Shown piece by piece: positions 25,245 to 32,855 of a stretch of 64,000 nucleotides of DNA. The translations under genes and the position numbers were made by a program. Every line of letters begins with the position of its first letter. Within the stretch, counting starts at the first letter, position 1. Origin of the DNA: Actinomycetes bacterium (GTDB lineage: Bacteria; Actinomycetota; Acidimicrobiia; Acidimicrobiales; RAAP-2); assembly GCA_021845725.1 (NCBI GenBank), contig JAJZVL010000002.1, positions 27,435 through 91,434 of the forward strand, in the 5' to 3' direction. Below the pieces are notes generated by a model. That model was not told where the DNA came from. It did no database searches and saw only the letters and a program-made list of their open reading frames with translations.

Positions 25245-26375
25245 ATGAAGCAGAGCGCCCGGGTCGGGACCGTCCGCGGGATCGCGGTGGACGTGCACTG
25301 GAGCGTCCTGCTCATCGTCGCCCTGTTCGCATGGGAGCTCGCCGAGTACCAGCTCCCAACGCACCCGGGCCATCCCGGCACTGCCGACTGGGTGGCCGCG
25401 GTGGTCGGGGCGATCGTCCTCCTCCTGTCGCTCCTCGCGCACGAGGTCTCGCATGCGCTCGTCGCGCGGCACCACGGCGTCCAGACCCGTTCGATCACCC
25501 TGTTCGTGTTCGGTGGGGTGACCCAGCTCGAGGGCGAGGCCCACACCCCGAAGGCGGACTTCCGGATTGCCGCCGTCGGGCCTGCGACGAGCGCCGCTCT
25601 GGCGGGGATCTTCAGAGGCGCTGAGGCGATCGCCAGCGTGCCGACAGGTCACAGCCTCGCCGTCGCGACGCTGGCGTGGCTCTGGGAGGTGAACCTCCTT
25701 CTGGCAGCGTTCAACCTCTTCCCGGCCGCGCCGCTCGACGGAGGTCGGATCCTGCGCGCCGCGTTGTGGCGGCACTGGGGCAACCGTTCCCGTGCCGCCA
25801 TCGCAGCCGCCAGCACCGGGCGGTACTTCGGTCTGACCCTCGTCGTTCTCGGTGTGCTCGGTCTCTTCTACGTCGGCATCACCGCGTTGTGGGCCGCACT
25901 GATCGGCTTCTTCCTCTACTCGGGTGCGGTTGCCGAAGAACAGGTCGCACGTCTTCAGAACGCTCTTGCCGGCCTCGCGGTCCGACGAGTCATGACCCCG
26001 GATCCGCCGGCGGTGCGCGGCACAGCCACGCTCGCTGACCTGTTGGAGACCTACCAGCGGCGGCTCCGCACGAGCGCGCTGATCGTGACGGACGTCGCAG
26101 GCTCCCCGACGGGCGTCCTCACCGCTCGAGCCGTCGGCAAGCTGCGCACCCAACAGCTCCGGACGACCACGGCGGACCACGTCGCGATCCCGATCACCCT
26201 GCTGCCCACGGCTCGGACCGACGAGCCCGCGAGCGTGCTGGTCGAGCGGGTGCTGTCTCACGACGGACGCCCTGCGCTGGTGTTCGACGGCACGGGCCGC
26301 CTCGCCGGGGTGGTCACCTCGACCGATCTGGAGCGTGCAGCCGCCTACGCGATCGGAGGGAGCATCGAGGGATGA
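25245..26375 (+). CDS. Site-2 protease (M50) with C-terminal CBS pair
   Basis: 376-residue intramembrane metalloprotease of the S2P/Rip3-like class. Zinc motif HEVSH lies in the third hydrophobic segment (about residues 66-70), the second metal motif NLFPAAPLDGGRI near residue 160, and two CBS repeats follow (RRVMTPDP..., GVVTSTDLERA). A polar-to-basic N-terminus reads GTVRGIAVDVHWS, typical of the family. In M. tuberculosis the equivalent Rip3 (Rv2625c) belongs to the DosR regulon. The 3' end overlaps the convergent STAS gene by 31 bp. Confidence 0.93.
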   Translation: MKQSARVGTVRGIAVDVHWSVLLIVALFAWELAEYQLPTHPGHPGTADWVAAVVGAIVLLLSLLAHEVSHALVARHHGVQTRSITLFVFGGVTQLEGEAHTPKADFRIAAVGPATSAALAGIFRGAEAIASVPTGHSLAVATLAWLWEVNLLLAAFNLFPAAPLDGGRILRAALWRHWGNRSRAAIAAASTGRYFGLTLVVLGVLGLFYVGITALWAALIGFFLYSGAVAEEQVARLQNALAGLAVRRVMTPDPPAVRGTATLADLLETYQRRLRTSALIVTDVAGSPTGVLTARAVGKLRTQQLRTTTADHVAIPITLLPTARTDEPASVLVERVLSHDGRPALVFDGTGRLAGVVTSTDLERAAAYAIGGSIEG

Positions 26376-26785
26376 TCCTCGCGCCGGCCGTGCCGGACGC
26401 GCCGCTCATGGCGCTCGTATCGTTGAAGCCGCGCTCCTTCGCCCTGGGATCCGCTGGGCAGCGAGCCCAGTGGGCGCAGCCCCCGCAGGCGGCCGGGCTC
26501 GAGCCCGGCCCAGCGCAGCTCGACCCCGGCGTGGCGCGCCATCCGCTGAAGATGCACGAACGTGTTGGCTCCGTCGACGTCGGCGACGCTCAGTCGAGCG
26601 ACGTCGATCGTGACGGCGCCAGTCCCGTCCGAGAAGAGCAGCTCTGCCGCCTCGAGCAGAGTGTGGCGTGTCCGGCCGCGAAGGGTCCCGGCGCACTCGA
26701 GCGACGCCGGTCCGATGGTCAGCTCCAGCACTGGCGTGACAGCGTCGATATCACGGACATCTTGCACGATCACTACCTCCGACAT
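26345..26785 (-). CDS. STAS-domain protein without the phospho-acceptor serine
   Basis: 146-residue protein. Residues about 20-110 fit a STAS fold: LECAGTLRGRTRHTLLEAA, VTIDVARLSVADVDGANTFVHL, RRAGVELRWAG-like strand. At the position of the phosphorylatable Ser (D-S-S/T-G in RsbV) the sequence is VDGAN, so it cannot be regulated by the usual kinase. ATG 26785 is preferred; the frame stays open to 26908. The basic C-terminal tail overlaps the S2P gene. A strong palindrome lies 122 bases upstream. Confidence 0.65.
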   Translation of the reverse strand: MSEVVIVQDVRDIDAVTPVLELTIGPASLECAGTLRGRTRHTLLEAAELLFSDGTGAVTIDVARLSVADVDGANTFVHLQRMARHAGVELRWAGLEPGRLRGLRPLGSLPSGSQGEGARLQRYERHERRVRHGRREDHPSMLPPIA

Positions 26786-26900
26786 CGTGGAGCCGGCGGG
26801 CGTGACTCCCAGGGGGGCTCGGGGGCCACGCCCGCCTTCTTCGACTGACCGCCGTTTCGCGGTCTCCACCGAACATAGGGATCGCCGGCTCGCACGGCCA

Positions 26901-26914
26901 GGGACCAACGTCCC
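26901..26914 (-). promoter_or_regulatory. DosR-like box, perfect GGGAC-N4-GTCCC palindrome
   Basis: The best match in the window to the GGGAC-N4-GTCCC core of the mycobacterial DosR box, extended by one more pair to a 16-bp AGGGAC..GTCCCT. On the minus strand TATGTT (26877-26872) lies at the -10 distance and predicts a start near 26865, about 80 nt before the STAS ATG. It is downstream of the GH65 stop, so it serves the STAS gene only. Confidence 0.6.
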
Positions 26915-26992
26915 TAGTCTTCATTGCGGTTCTGCGGCAGGCCGCAGCGCCGACCGGTGCAGCAGCCGGCTGCAGCCGATGAGGCGGGTGCA

Positions 26993-29350
26993 TCACCGGG
27001 CTGCTCGACCTCGACCCGGCTCTCGTCCCGGCGGCTGCATAGGCGCTGAACGGGCGGCAACGGCAGAGATCGGCCGCACCTCCTGGCCTTGCCCACGCAG
27101 GAGAAGCTCCTCGTCGTAGTGCCACAGCGACAGATCGTCACCCGAAAGCAGCTGGTAGCGAGCCTCGGAGGGGCGGACGTCGACCTGGAGCCGTCTGCCC
27201 TGGTAGCGCATGCGGAACCGCAGCCCTTGCAGACCCTCGGGAAGACGCGGACGCACGACGAGCCGCGTGCTCTCGATCCGAACGCCTCCGAGACCTTCGA
27301 CGAGCGCGGTCCACCCGCCTGCGAGGGCCGCCATGTGCAATCCGTCACGGGTGTTGTGCTCGAGATCGGCGAGGTCGATGAGCGACGACTCTGCGACGTA
27401 CTCGTAGGCGAGGCCGAGGTGCCCGGTCTCCGCGGCGATCACCGCCTGGGTGCACGCAGAGAGCGACGAGTCCCTCACCGTGATGGGCTCGTAGTAGGTG
27501 AAGTTGCGCTCCTTGTCCTCCGCCCTGAAGGCCTCGGGTCGCAGATGCATCGCGAGCACGAGATCGGACTGCTTCACCACCTGCTTGCGATACAGGTCGA
27601 AGTAGTGGAAGTGGAGCATGAGCGGGTACTGGTCGACTCGAGTCCGCGCGAAGTCCCAGACCTCGTGGTCGGTGAAACCCTGGGCCTGCGGGTGAACCCC
27701 GAGACGCTCGTCGTAGGGGATGAACATGTCCCGGGCCGCGTCGCGCCACCACGAGATCTCTTCGTCGTCGACGTCGAGCGCGGCGGCGCGCGACCGGTGG
27801 CGCACGCAGGCATCGGCCGCAGCATGAAGGTTCAACTGGGCCATGAGGTTCGTGTAGACGTTGTTGTCCGCGAGCGCGCTGTACTCGTCGGGGCCGGTCA
27901 CCCCGTCGATGCGGAACGAGCCGTCGGCGTGGTGGTGACCGAGAGACCGCCAGAGCCTTGCCGTCTCGACCAAGAGCTCGAGCCCGACCTCCGCCTCGAA
28001 GGCGACGTCGCCGGTCGCCCGGACGTAGCGGACGACCGCGTAGGCGACGTCGGCGGCGACGTGGAAGGCGGCGGTGCTCGCCGGCCAGTAGCCGGAGCAC
28101 TCCTGTCCGTCGATGGTGCGCCAGGGGAAAGCCGCGCCCTCGAAACCGAGCTGGCGTGCCCTGGCCCGAGCGCGTGGCAAGGTCGAGTGGCGCCACCGCA
28201 ACGCGTCCGCGACCGCCTCGGGGCGCGAGAGCCCGAGCAGCCCGAGGACGTAGATCTCGGTGTCCCAGAAGGCGTGGCCGTCGTAGCCAGGGCCGGTGAG
28301 GCCTTTGGCCGGGATCGGGCGCCCCTCCGCCCTGGCTCCCGCCTGAAGAATGTGGAAAAGCGAGAACCGCACCGCCTGCTGGATCTCCGGGTCGCCGTCG
28401 AGCTCGACGTCGACGCCGGACCAGTAGTCCTCGAGGAAGGCGCGCTGGGACGCCGCGAGCCCTTCCCAGCCGATCTGCCGAGCGCTTTGCACTGCTCCCC
28501 GCACCTGATCGTGCAGAGCTGGGCGCGACCGCTGCGTGGACCATCCGTAGGCCAGGAACTTGGTCATCGCCACGCGCTGCGATGGCTCCAGCGTTGCCGT
28601 CACCGTGACACGAGCCACGTCGGCGGACGCCTCCGAGGACGTCGCACTTCCCTCCGGGGCCTCGATGACGTGCTCCATCGCCGCAGCGAGCAGGATGCGG
28701 CTGCGCCGCACCCGGTGCACCAGCAGGCCTCCCGCCGGCCACGACAGGGATTCTTCGCTCTCGAGCGTCTGGTCGAGGCTCGCCGAGACCCGAGGGTCGT
28801 CCACAGGCCGCGGCGGGAGAGGCTCGTTGGCCACCAGCTCTGACTGGAGGACCACCTGCACCGAGCGCTCCAGCGGCTCGACGCTGTAGCTGATCGCTGC
28901 AACAGCCCGCTCTGCGAATGAGACGAGCCTCGTGGACGAGACACGCACCAACGCCCCTGCCGGGCTCCGCCATTGGACCTCGCGACGCAGCACACCCGCC
29001 TGCAGGTCGAGCGTGCGCACGTGCGACACCAGCTCGCCGTAGCGCACGTCGAAGGGCTCGCCGTCCACCAACAGGCGGATGACCTTGCCATTGGTGACGT
29101 TCACCACGGTCTGGTCCGCCTCGGGGTAGCCGAAGCCGGGTTCGGGGTAGGGCAACGGACGCAGCTCGTACACCGAGTTCAGGTACGTGCCAGGGAGCCC
29201 ATAGGGCTCTCCTTCGTCGAGGTTGCCGCGCATCCCGATGTGCCCGTTGGAGAGCGCGAGAACCGACTCGGACTGGGCGAGGACCTCGAGGTCGAGGGTC
29301 GACTCGGTCACCACCCAGGGTTCGACGGAGAACGACGGGTGACGGAACAT
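26993..29350 (-). CDS. GH65 family disaccharide phosphorylase/hydrolase
   Basis: 785-residue GH65 enzyme: N-terminal beta-sandwich (FRHPSFSVEPWVVTE), linker, then an (alpha/alpha)6 barrel with the catalytic acid in GVTGPDEYSALADNN and the phosphate-site stretch KQVVKQSDLV. These features favour phosphorolysis of maltose, trehalose or kojibiose over hydrolysis. The upstream coupled gene encodes a beta-phosphoglucomutase, which fits release of beta-glucose 1-phosphate. ATG 29350 is used; GTG 29368 would overlap the upstream stop by 8 bp. The exact disaccharide is not decided. Confidence 0.88.
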   Translation of the reverse strand: MFRHPSFSVEPWVVTESTLDLEVLAQSESVLALSNGHIGMRGNLDEGEPYGLPGTYLNSVYELRPLPYPEPGFGYPEADQTVVNVTNGKVIRLLVDGEPFDVRYGELVSHVRTLDLQAGVLRREVQWRSPAGALVRVSSTRLVSFAERAVAAISYSVEPLERSVQVVLQSELVANEPLPPRPVDDPRVSASLDQTLESEESLSWPAGGLLVHRVRRSRILLAAAMEHVIEAPEGSATSSEASADVARVTVTATLEPSQRVAMTKFLAYGWSTQRSRPALHDQVRGAVQSARQIGWEGLAASQRAFLEDYWSGVDVELDGDPEIQQAVRFSLFHILQAGARAEGRPIPAKGLTGPGYDGHAFWDTEIYVLGLLGLSRPEAVADALRWRHSTLPRARARARQLGFEGAAFPWRTIDGQECSGYWPASTAAFHVAADVAYAVVRYVRATGDVAFEAEVGLELLVETARLWRSLGHHHADGSFRIDGVTGPDEYSALADNNVYTNLMAQLNLHAAADACVRHRSRAAALDVDDEEISWWRDAARDMFIPYDERLGVHPQAQGFTDHEVWDFARTRVDQYPLMLHFHYFDLYRKQVVKQSDLVLAMHLRPEAFRAEDKERNFTYYEPITVRDSSLSACTQAVIAAETGHLGLAYEYVAESSLIDLADLEHNTRDGLHMAALAGGWTALVEGLGGVRIESTRLVVRPRLPEGLQGLRFRMRYQGRRLQVDVRPSEARYQLLSGDDLSLWHYDEELLLRGQGQEVRPISAVAARSAPMQPPGREPGRGRAAR

Positions 29351-29360
29351 CGTGCCCCGA

Positions 29361-30104
29361 TCAACCACGCACGATCAGCTCGGCAAGGTCGGGCACGACG
29401 ACGTCGGCACCATGGGCCAGGAGGGCCTTTGCCTGCCCGACCCGGTCCACCCCCACCACGAGGCCGAACCCTCCCGCCCTGCCCGCCTCGACACCGGCGA
29501 CCGCGTCTTCGAAGACGGCGGCTTGGGTCCGCTCGACGTGAAGCCGTCGTGCCGCCTCGACGTACGTGTCTGGCGCAGGCTTGCCGGCGAGATGCTCCTC
29601 CTTGGCGACGAGCCCGTCCACCAGCGCGTCGAAGAGCCCGTCGAGACCGGCAGCCTGCAGCACGGCGACGGTGTTCGCACTCGAGGAGACCACAGCGGTC
29701 TTGAACGAGCGGCGCCGCACCTCTGCGAGGAATTCGAGCGAGCCCGGGTACACGGTGACCCCGCGCTGCTTCATGAGGGCCAGCACGAGGTCGTTCTTCC
29801 GGTTGGCGATGCCGTACACCGACTCGGTCCCGGGCGGATCGTCCGGGCTGCCCTCTGGAAGGTCGATCCCGCGTGCCTGCAGGAAGGCGCGGGTACCGTC
29901 GAGACGCGGCTTGCCGTCGACGAAATTGTCATAGTCGGCAACCGCATCGAACGGCACGAACTGCCCGTCGGGGCCCGCGCGCCGAGCGAGCAGCTCGTCG
30001 AACGCCTGCTTCCAGGCGGCGGCGTGCAGCACGGCGGTCTCGGTCAGCACGCCGTCGAGGTCGAATAGGCAGGCCGAGATCGTCTGGGGAAGGCGGAGCT
30101 CCAC
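29361..30104 (-). CDS. Beta-phosphoglucomutase-like HAD hydrolase
   Basis: 247-residue HAD enzyme converting beta-glucose 1-phosphate to glucose 6-phosphate. It has motif I FDLDGVLTET, motif II VVSSS, Lys in GKPAPD and motif IV FEDAVAGVEAG, plus an alpha-helical cap between motifs I and II. GTG 30104 has no ribosome binding site; a TAGTGT at 30117-30112 stands at the -10 position for a leaderless message. It is the first gene of a two-gene unit with GH65. Confidence 0.88.
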   Translation of the reverse strand: MELRLPQTISACLFDLDGVLTETAVLHAAAWKQAFDELLARRAGPDGQFVPFDAVADYDNFVDGKPRLDGTRAFLQARGIDLPEGSPDDPPGTESVYGIANRKNDLVLALMKQRGVTVYPGSLEFLAEVRRRSFKTAVVSSSANTVAVLQAAGLDGLFDALVDGLVAKEEHLAGKPAPDTYVEAARRLHVERTQAAVFEDAVAGVEAGRAGGFGLVVGVDRVGQAKALLAHGADVVVPDLAELIVRG

Positions 30105-30142
30105 CTGCCCGACACTACGCGAGGTGCCCCGAAGCCATCCCC

Positions 30143-30156
30143 GAGCCGACCGTCCT
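30143..30156 (+). promoter_or_regulatory. Shared degenerate DosR-like box between divergent beta-PGM and XRE genes
   Basis: GAGCC-GACC-GTCCT matches GGGNC-N4-GNCCC at 4/5 in each half. Its centre is 42.5 bases before ATG 30192 (XRE-flavin protein) and 45.5 before GTG 30104 (beta-PGM), so one site could serve both leaderless promoters. NANNNT hexamers occur on both sides (AAAGAT at 30180-30185; TAGTGT on the minus strand). Confidence 0.4.
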
Positions 30157-30191
30157 TTGCCTTGCCGAGCATCCCGGGCAAAGATGCACAG

Positions 30192-30857
30192 ATGACGGAG
30201 ATGAGCGATCGCCCGCCTGCATCGGACCTCGGACAGCGGATCCGCCGGCGGCGGGAGCAGCTCGGGCTCAGCGTGGAGGACGCTGCGGCCAAGGCCGGTA
30301 TCGACCCCGGGTACCTCGATTACCTCGAGACTGCGGAGAGCCCGGATCCGAGCCGTGGCACCCTGCTGCACCTGTCGGTCGCGCTCGACACGTCTGCTGT
30401 CGCTCTGCTGGGAGGGGACCGATTGCTTCCGCCAGGCCATCAGCACGAGGCACGGCGGACGACACTCGTCGACCTCGACGAACCGACCGCGAGAGCGCTC
30501 ATCGCACCAGGGGGGATCGGCCGAGTCGTCTTCGCGGACGCACGAGGCCCGGTCGCGCTGCCGGTGAACTTCCGCATGCTCGGGGACAGCATCGTCTTTC
30601 GCACCGACGCCACCACGTCGATCGCACGGGGCAGCAGCGGTCGGCGCATCTCCTTCGAGGTGGACCAGATCGATGACACGTTCTCGACCGGCTGGAGCGT
30701 GCTCGTGAGCGGGCTGGCGCACCGGGTGGAGGAGCCCAGCGAGGTGGAGGCCATACGGGCGCTGGACCTGGTGGCATGGGCCGGCGGTCCCCGGGAGGCG
30801 TTCTTCCGCCTCGAGCCCGACACGATCACCGGCAGGCAGCTCCGAGCGCCCCAGTAG
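30192..30857 (+). CDS. XRE-type HTH fused to pyridoxamine-5'-phosphate-oxidase-like flavin domain, copy 1
   Basis: 221-residue two-domain protein. Residues about 10-70 form an XRE HTH (LGQRIRRRREQLGLSVEDAAAKAGIDPGYLDYLE); residues about 95-215 form a PNPOx-like split barrel (GGIGRVVFADARGPVALPVNF, GWSVLVSGLAHRVEE). It may sense flavin, haem or redox state and act on DNA, or be a DNA-tethered enzyme. A close paralogue is encoded at 53053-53715. PNPOx-like proteins such as Rv3129 are DosR-regulated in mycobacteria. ATG 30192 has no SD; ATG 30201 aligns with the paralogue start. Confidence 0.85.
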   Translation: MTEMSDRPPASDLGQRIRRRREQLGLSVEDAAAKAGIDPGYLDYLETAESPDPSRGTLLHLSVALDTSAVALLGGDRLLPPGHQHEARRTTLVDLDEPTARALIAPGGIGRVVFADARGPVALPVNFRMLGDSIVFRTDATTSIARGSSGRRISFEVDQIDDTFSTGWSVLVSGLAHRVEEPSEVEAIRALDLVAWAGGPREAFFRLEPDTITGRQLRAPQ

Positions 30858-30876
30858 CCACCCGACCGGGGCCGTC

Positions 30877-31131
30877 TCAGTCGCCAGGGTGCGACAGGGC
30901 GAGGCGGAGCGCCTTCAGATCGAGCGGGCGGCGAGGTGGACGGACCAGCCTGACGTCGACGACGGTCGCCTCCTCTCCGAGGTCGTCGGGCACTTCGATG
31001 GTCGCGAGCAGCGACGGGGCCAGCTCGACCCGCCGGCCGTCCACGTCGACCTCTCCTCCCTCGACCTCGTCGGCGAGGGCTCTGAGGAGCCGCGCCACAT
31101 CTCTGGCTCCAGCAACTTCGAGCACTTGCAC
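30877..31131 (-). CDS. Small amphi-Trp-domain-like protein
   Basis: 84-residue acidic protein whose pattern (VARLLRALADEVEGGEVDVDGRRVELAPSL, then a beta strand of valines) fits the amphi-Trp domain, a small helix-plus-sheet module of unknown role. GTG 31131 is used; GTG 31125 with a G-run upstream is equally possible. It is convergent with the XRE gene and divergent from the CBS gene. Function not assigned. Confidence 0.6.
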   Translation of the reverse strand: MQVLEVAGARDVARLLRALADEVEGGEVDVDGRRVELAPSLLATIEVPDDLGEEATVVDVRLVRPPRRPLDLKALRLALSHPGD

Positions 31132-31255
31132 CCCCCCAGGATCCGGCTGGGATGCCGGCTGCGGTAGGGCCGAGAGTCACCTCTTGCCTCCTCGTCCTCC
31201 CTTCCCTCGTCGCTCGAGCAGCGTGCTCTCCGCCCGTCGCGCGCCGTGCGCACAG

Positions 31256-31269
31256 ATGACCTTGGGCCC
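31256..31269 (+). promoter_or_regulatory. Half-degenerate DosR-like box ATGAC-CTTG-GGCCC before the CBS gene
   Basis: The right half is complete (GGCCC followed by TT, as in other boxes) and the left half keeps only GAC. The centre is 43.5 bases before ATG 31306, which lacks a ribosome binding site. AACAGT (31293-31298) falls at the -10 position. Confidence 0.4.
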
Positions 31270-31305
31270 TTCTCGACGGTCACGTCGCCAGCAACAGTGG
31301 TGCTC

Positions 31306-31863
31306 ATGGACCTGACCGTGACAACCAGCTCCGTCGGCAGGGTCATGCATAGCCCGGTCGTCGCGGTGGACGAGAAGACGACGCTGCGCGAGGCGGCCCG
31401 GCTCCTGCGGGACGCCGACATCGGCACCCTCGTGGTGGAGGACGAAGACGAAGAGACGATCGCGGGGATCGTCTCCGAACGCGACGTGACGCGCGCGCTC
31501 GCCGATGGTGCGGACCCCGATGAGGTCTGGGTCGCAGACGTGATGAGCAGGGAGCCTCGGTACGCGACCGGCGGTGACCAGGTCAGCACGGCGCTGGACG
31601 TCATGCTCGTCGCCGGCATCCGTCACCTCCCGGTCCTCGAAGACGGTGCGATCGTCGGGATCGTGTCGATGCGCGACCTGCTTGGCTCCGGCATGCGCCT
31701 CACCCTGCGCGACGGTGACCTCGCGGAACTGCGGACCTTGCTCGATGACGCGCTCAGGGACCTGAGCCACGAGATCGCGGATACCGACAATGCCGAGTTC
31801 CGGGACATGCTGCGCGAACGACGAGAGCGCTTGCAGCGGGTCAAGGACGCGCTCGGGAGGTGA
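31306..31863 (+). CDS. Two-CBS-domain protein (HRP1-like) with C-terminal helical tail
   Basis: 185-residue protein with a Bateman pair: CBS1 around residues 10-60 (VGRVMHSPVVAVDEKTTL, GIVSERDVTRALADG) and CBS2 around 70-125 (VADVMSREPRY, IRHLPVLEDGAIVGIVSMRDLL). About 55 residues of charged helix follow and may mediate dimerisation. CBS pairs bind adenine nucleotides and act as energy sensors; the mycobacterial HRP1 (Rv2626c) is a strongly DosR-induced example. No SD precedes ATG 31306. Confidence 0.88.
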   Translation: MDLTVTTSSVGRVMHSPVVAVDEKTTLREAARLLRDADIGTLVVEDEDEETIAGIVSERDVTRALADGADPDEVWVADVMSREPRYATGGDQVSTALDVMLVAGIRHLPVLEDGAIVGIVSMRDLLGSGMRLTLRDGDLAELRTLLDDALRDLSHEIADTDNAEFRDMLRERRERLQRVKDALGR

Positions 31864-31927
31864 CGGCGCGCGAAGCGCGCAGCCTCGAACGCAGCCTCGT
31901 TCGACGCCCGGTCCCCCGGCGCGATCC

Positions 31928-32833
31928 TCAGGTGGCGGCGAAGAGGTCCCCGAGGCGCTCGACACGCTCGAGCACCGCTGTGGGACCGAAGCGCAGCGAG
32001 AGCGGGTTGCGCTCCGCGGCGCATGCCCTCACCTCATCCATGGTGACCGGCGTGGACACCGACGGCAGCTCGAGCGCGCGCAACGAGTAGGCCGCGACCG
32101 TCGTCTTGGCCGGCGCGTTCTGGCTCCAGTCGATGAGCACCTTCCCGGCGCGCAGGTCCTTGCGCATCGTGGCGACGACCAGATCCGGATGATCGCGCTC
32201 GACGTCACGGGCGACGGCCATTGCCTCCTTGCGTACCGACTCCCAGGGCCACGGCGGCGAAAGCGGGACGTAGAGGTGCAGCCCCTTCCTTCCACTGGTC
32301 TTGGGCCGCATGATCGAGTGGCCGCGCCCGGTCAGGAGGTCGACGAGGAGCTGGAGGACCTCACAGCACTCGACGATGCCGGCGGGAGCGCCCGGGTCGA
32401 GGTCGAACACCATCTGGTCGAACTGCCCGTACTCGGCGGGTCGTTGGCTGCGCCACAGGGGCACATGCAGCTCCAATACCGCGAGGTTCGCGGCCCAGAC
32501 GAGCGACGCGAGGTCGGCGATCGCCGGCGCGTGGATGGTCTCAGCATCTCCGCTTCGGCTCGAGCGCGGCACGTCGATGACCTGCACCCAGCTCGGGGCT
32601 GCGCGCGGGATGCGCTTCTCGAAGAAGACGCCGCGGTCGACTCCGTTGGGGGACCGCACGAAGGTGACGGGGCGGCCTGCGAGGTGGGGAAGGAGCAGCG
32701 GCGCGATCTTCACGTAGTAGCTGATGACGTCCGCCTTCGTGAAGTTGGCGGCCGGGTAGAGGATCTTGCCGAGGTTGGTGAGGGCAAGGGGGCGCCCCTC
32801 CACCTGAGTCACCGTCTGGCTGGCAGGGCTCAT
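31928..32833 (-). CDS. LigD polymerase/primase domain protein (stand-alone)
   Basis: 301-residue archaeo-eukaryotic primase-type polymerase that fills ends during non-homologous end joining. It shows the start LTNLGKILYPAANFTKADVI, the metal-binding DLD in QMVFDLDPG, SGRKGLHLYVPL and DWSQNAPAKTTVAAYSLR. In many actinobacteria this is one domain of a single LigD; here it is a separate gene 22 bp downstream of the ligase gene. ATG 32833 is selected as the first start before the conserved block. Confidence 0.92.
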   Translation of the reverse strand: MSPASQTVTQVEGRPLALTNLGKILYPAANFTKADVISYYVKIAPLLLPHLAGRPVTFVRSPNGVDRGVFFEKRIPRAAPSWVQVIDVPRSSRSGDAETIHAPAIADLASLVWAANLAVLELHVPLWRSQRPAEYGQFDQMVFDLDPGAPAGIVECCEVLQLLVDLLTGRGHSIMRPKTSGRKGLHLYVPLSPPWPWESVRKEAMAVARDVERDHPDLVVATMRKDLRAGKVLIDWSQNAPAKTTVAAYSLRALELPSVSTPVTMDEVRACAAERNPLSLRFGPTAVLERVERLGDLFAAT

Positions 32834-32855
32834 CACGGCCGAGGTCCCACCCGGA

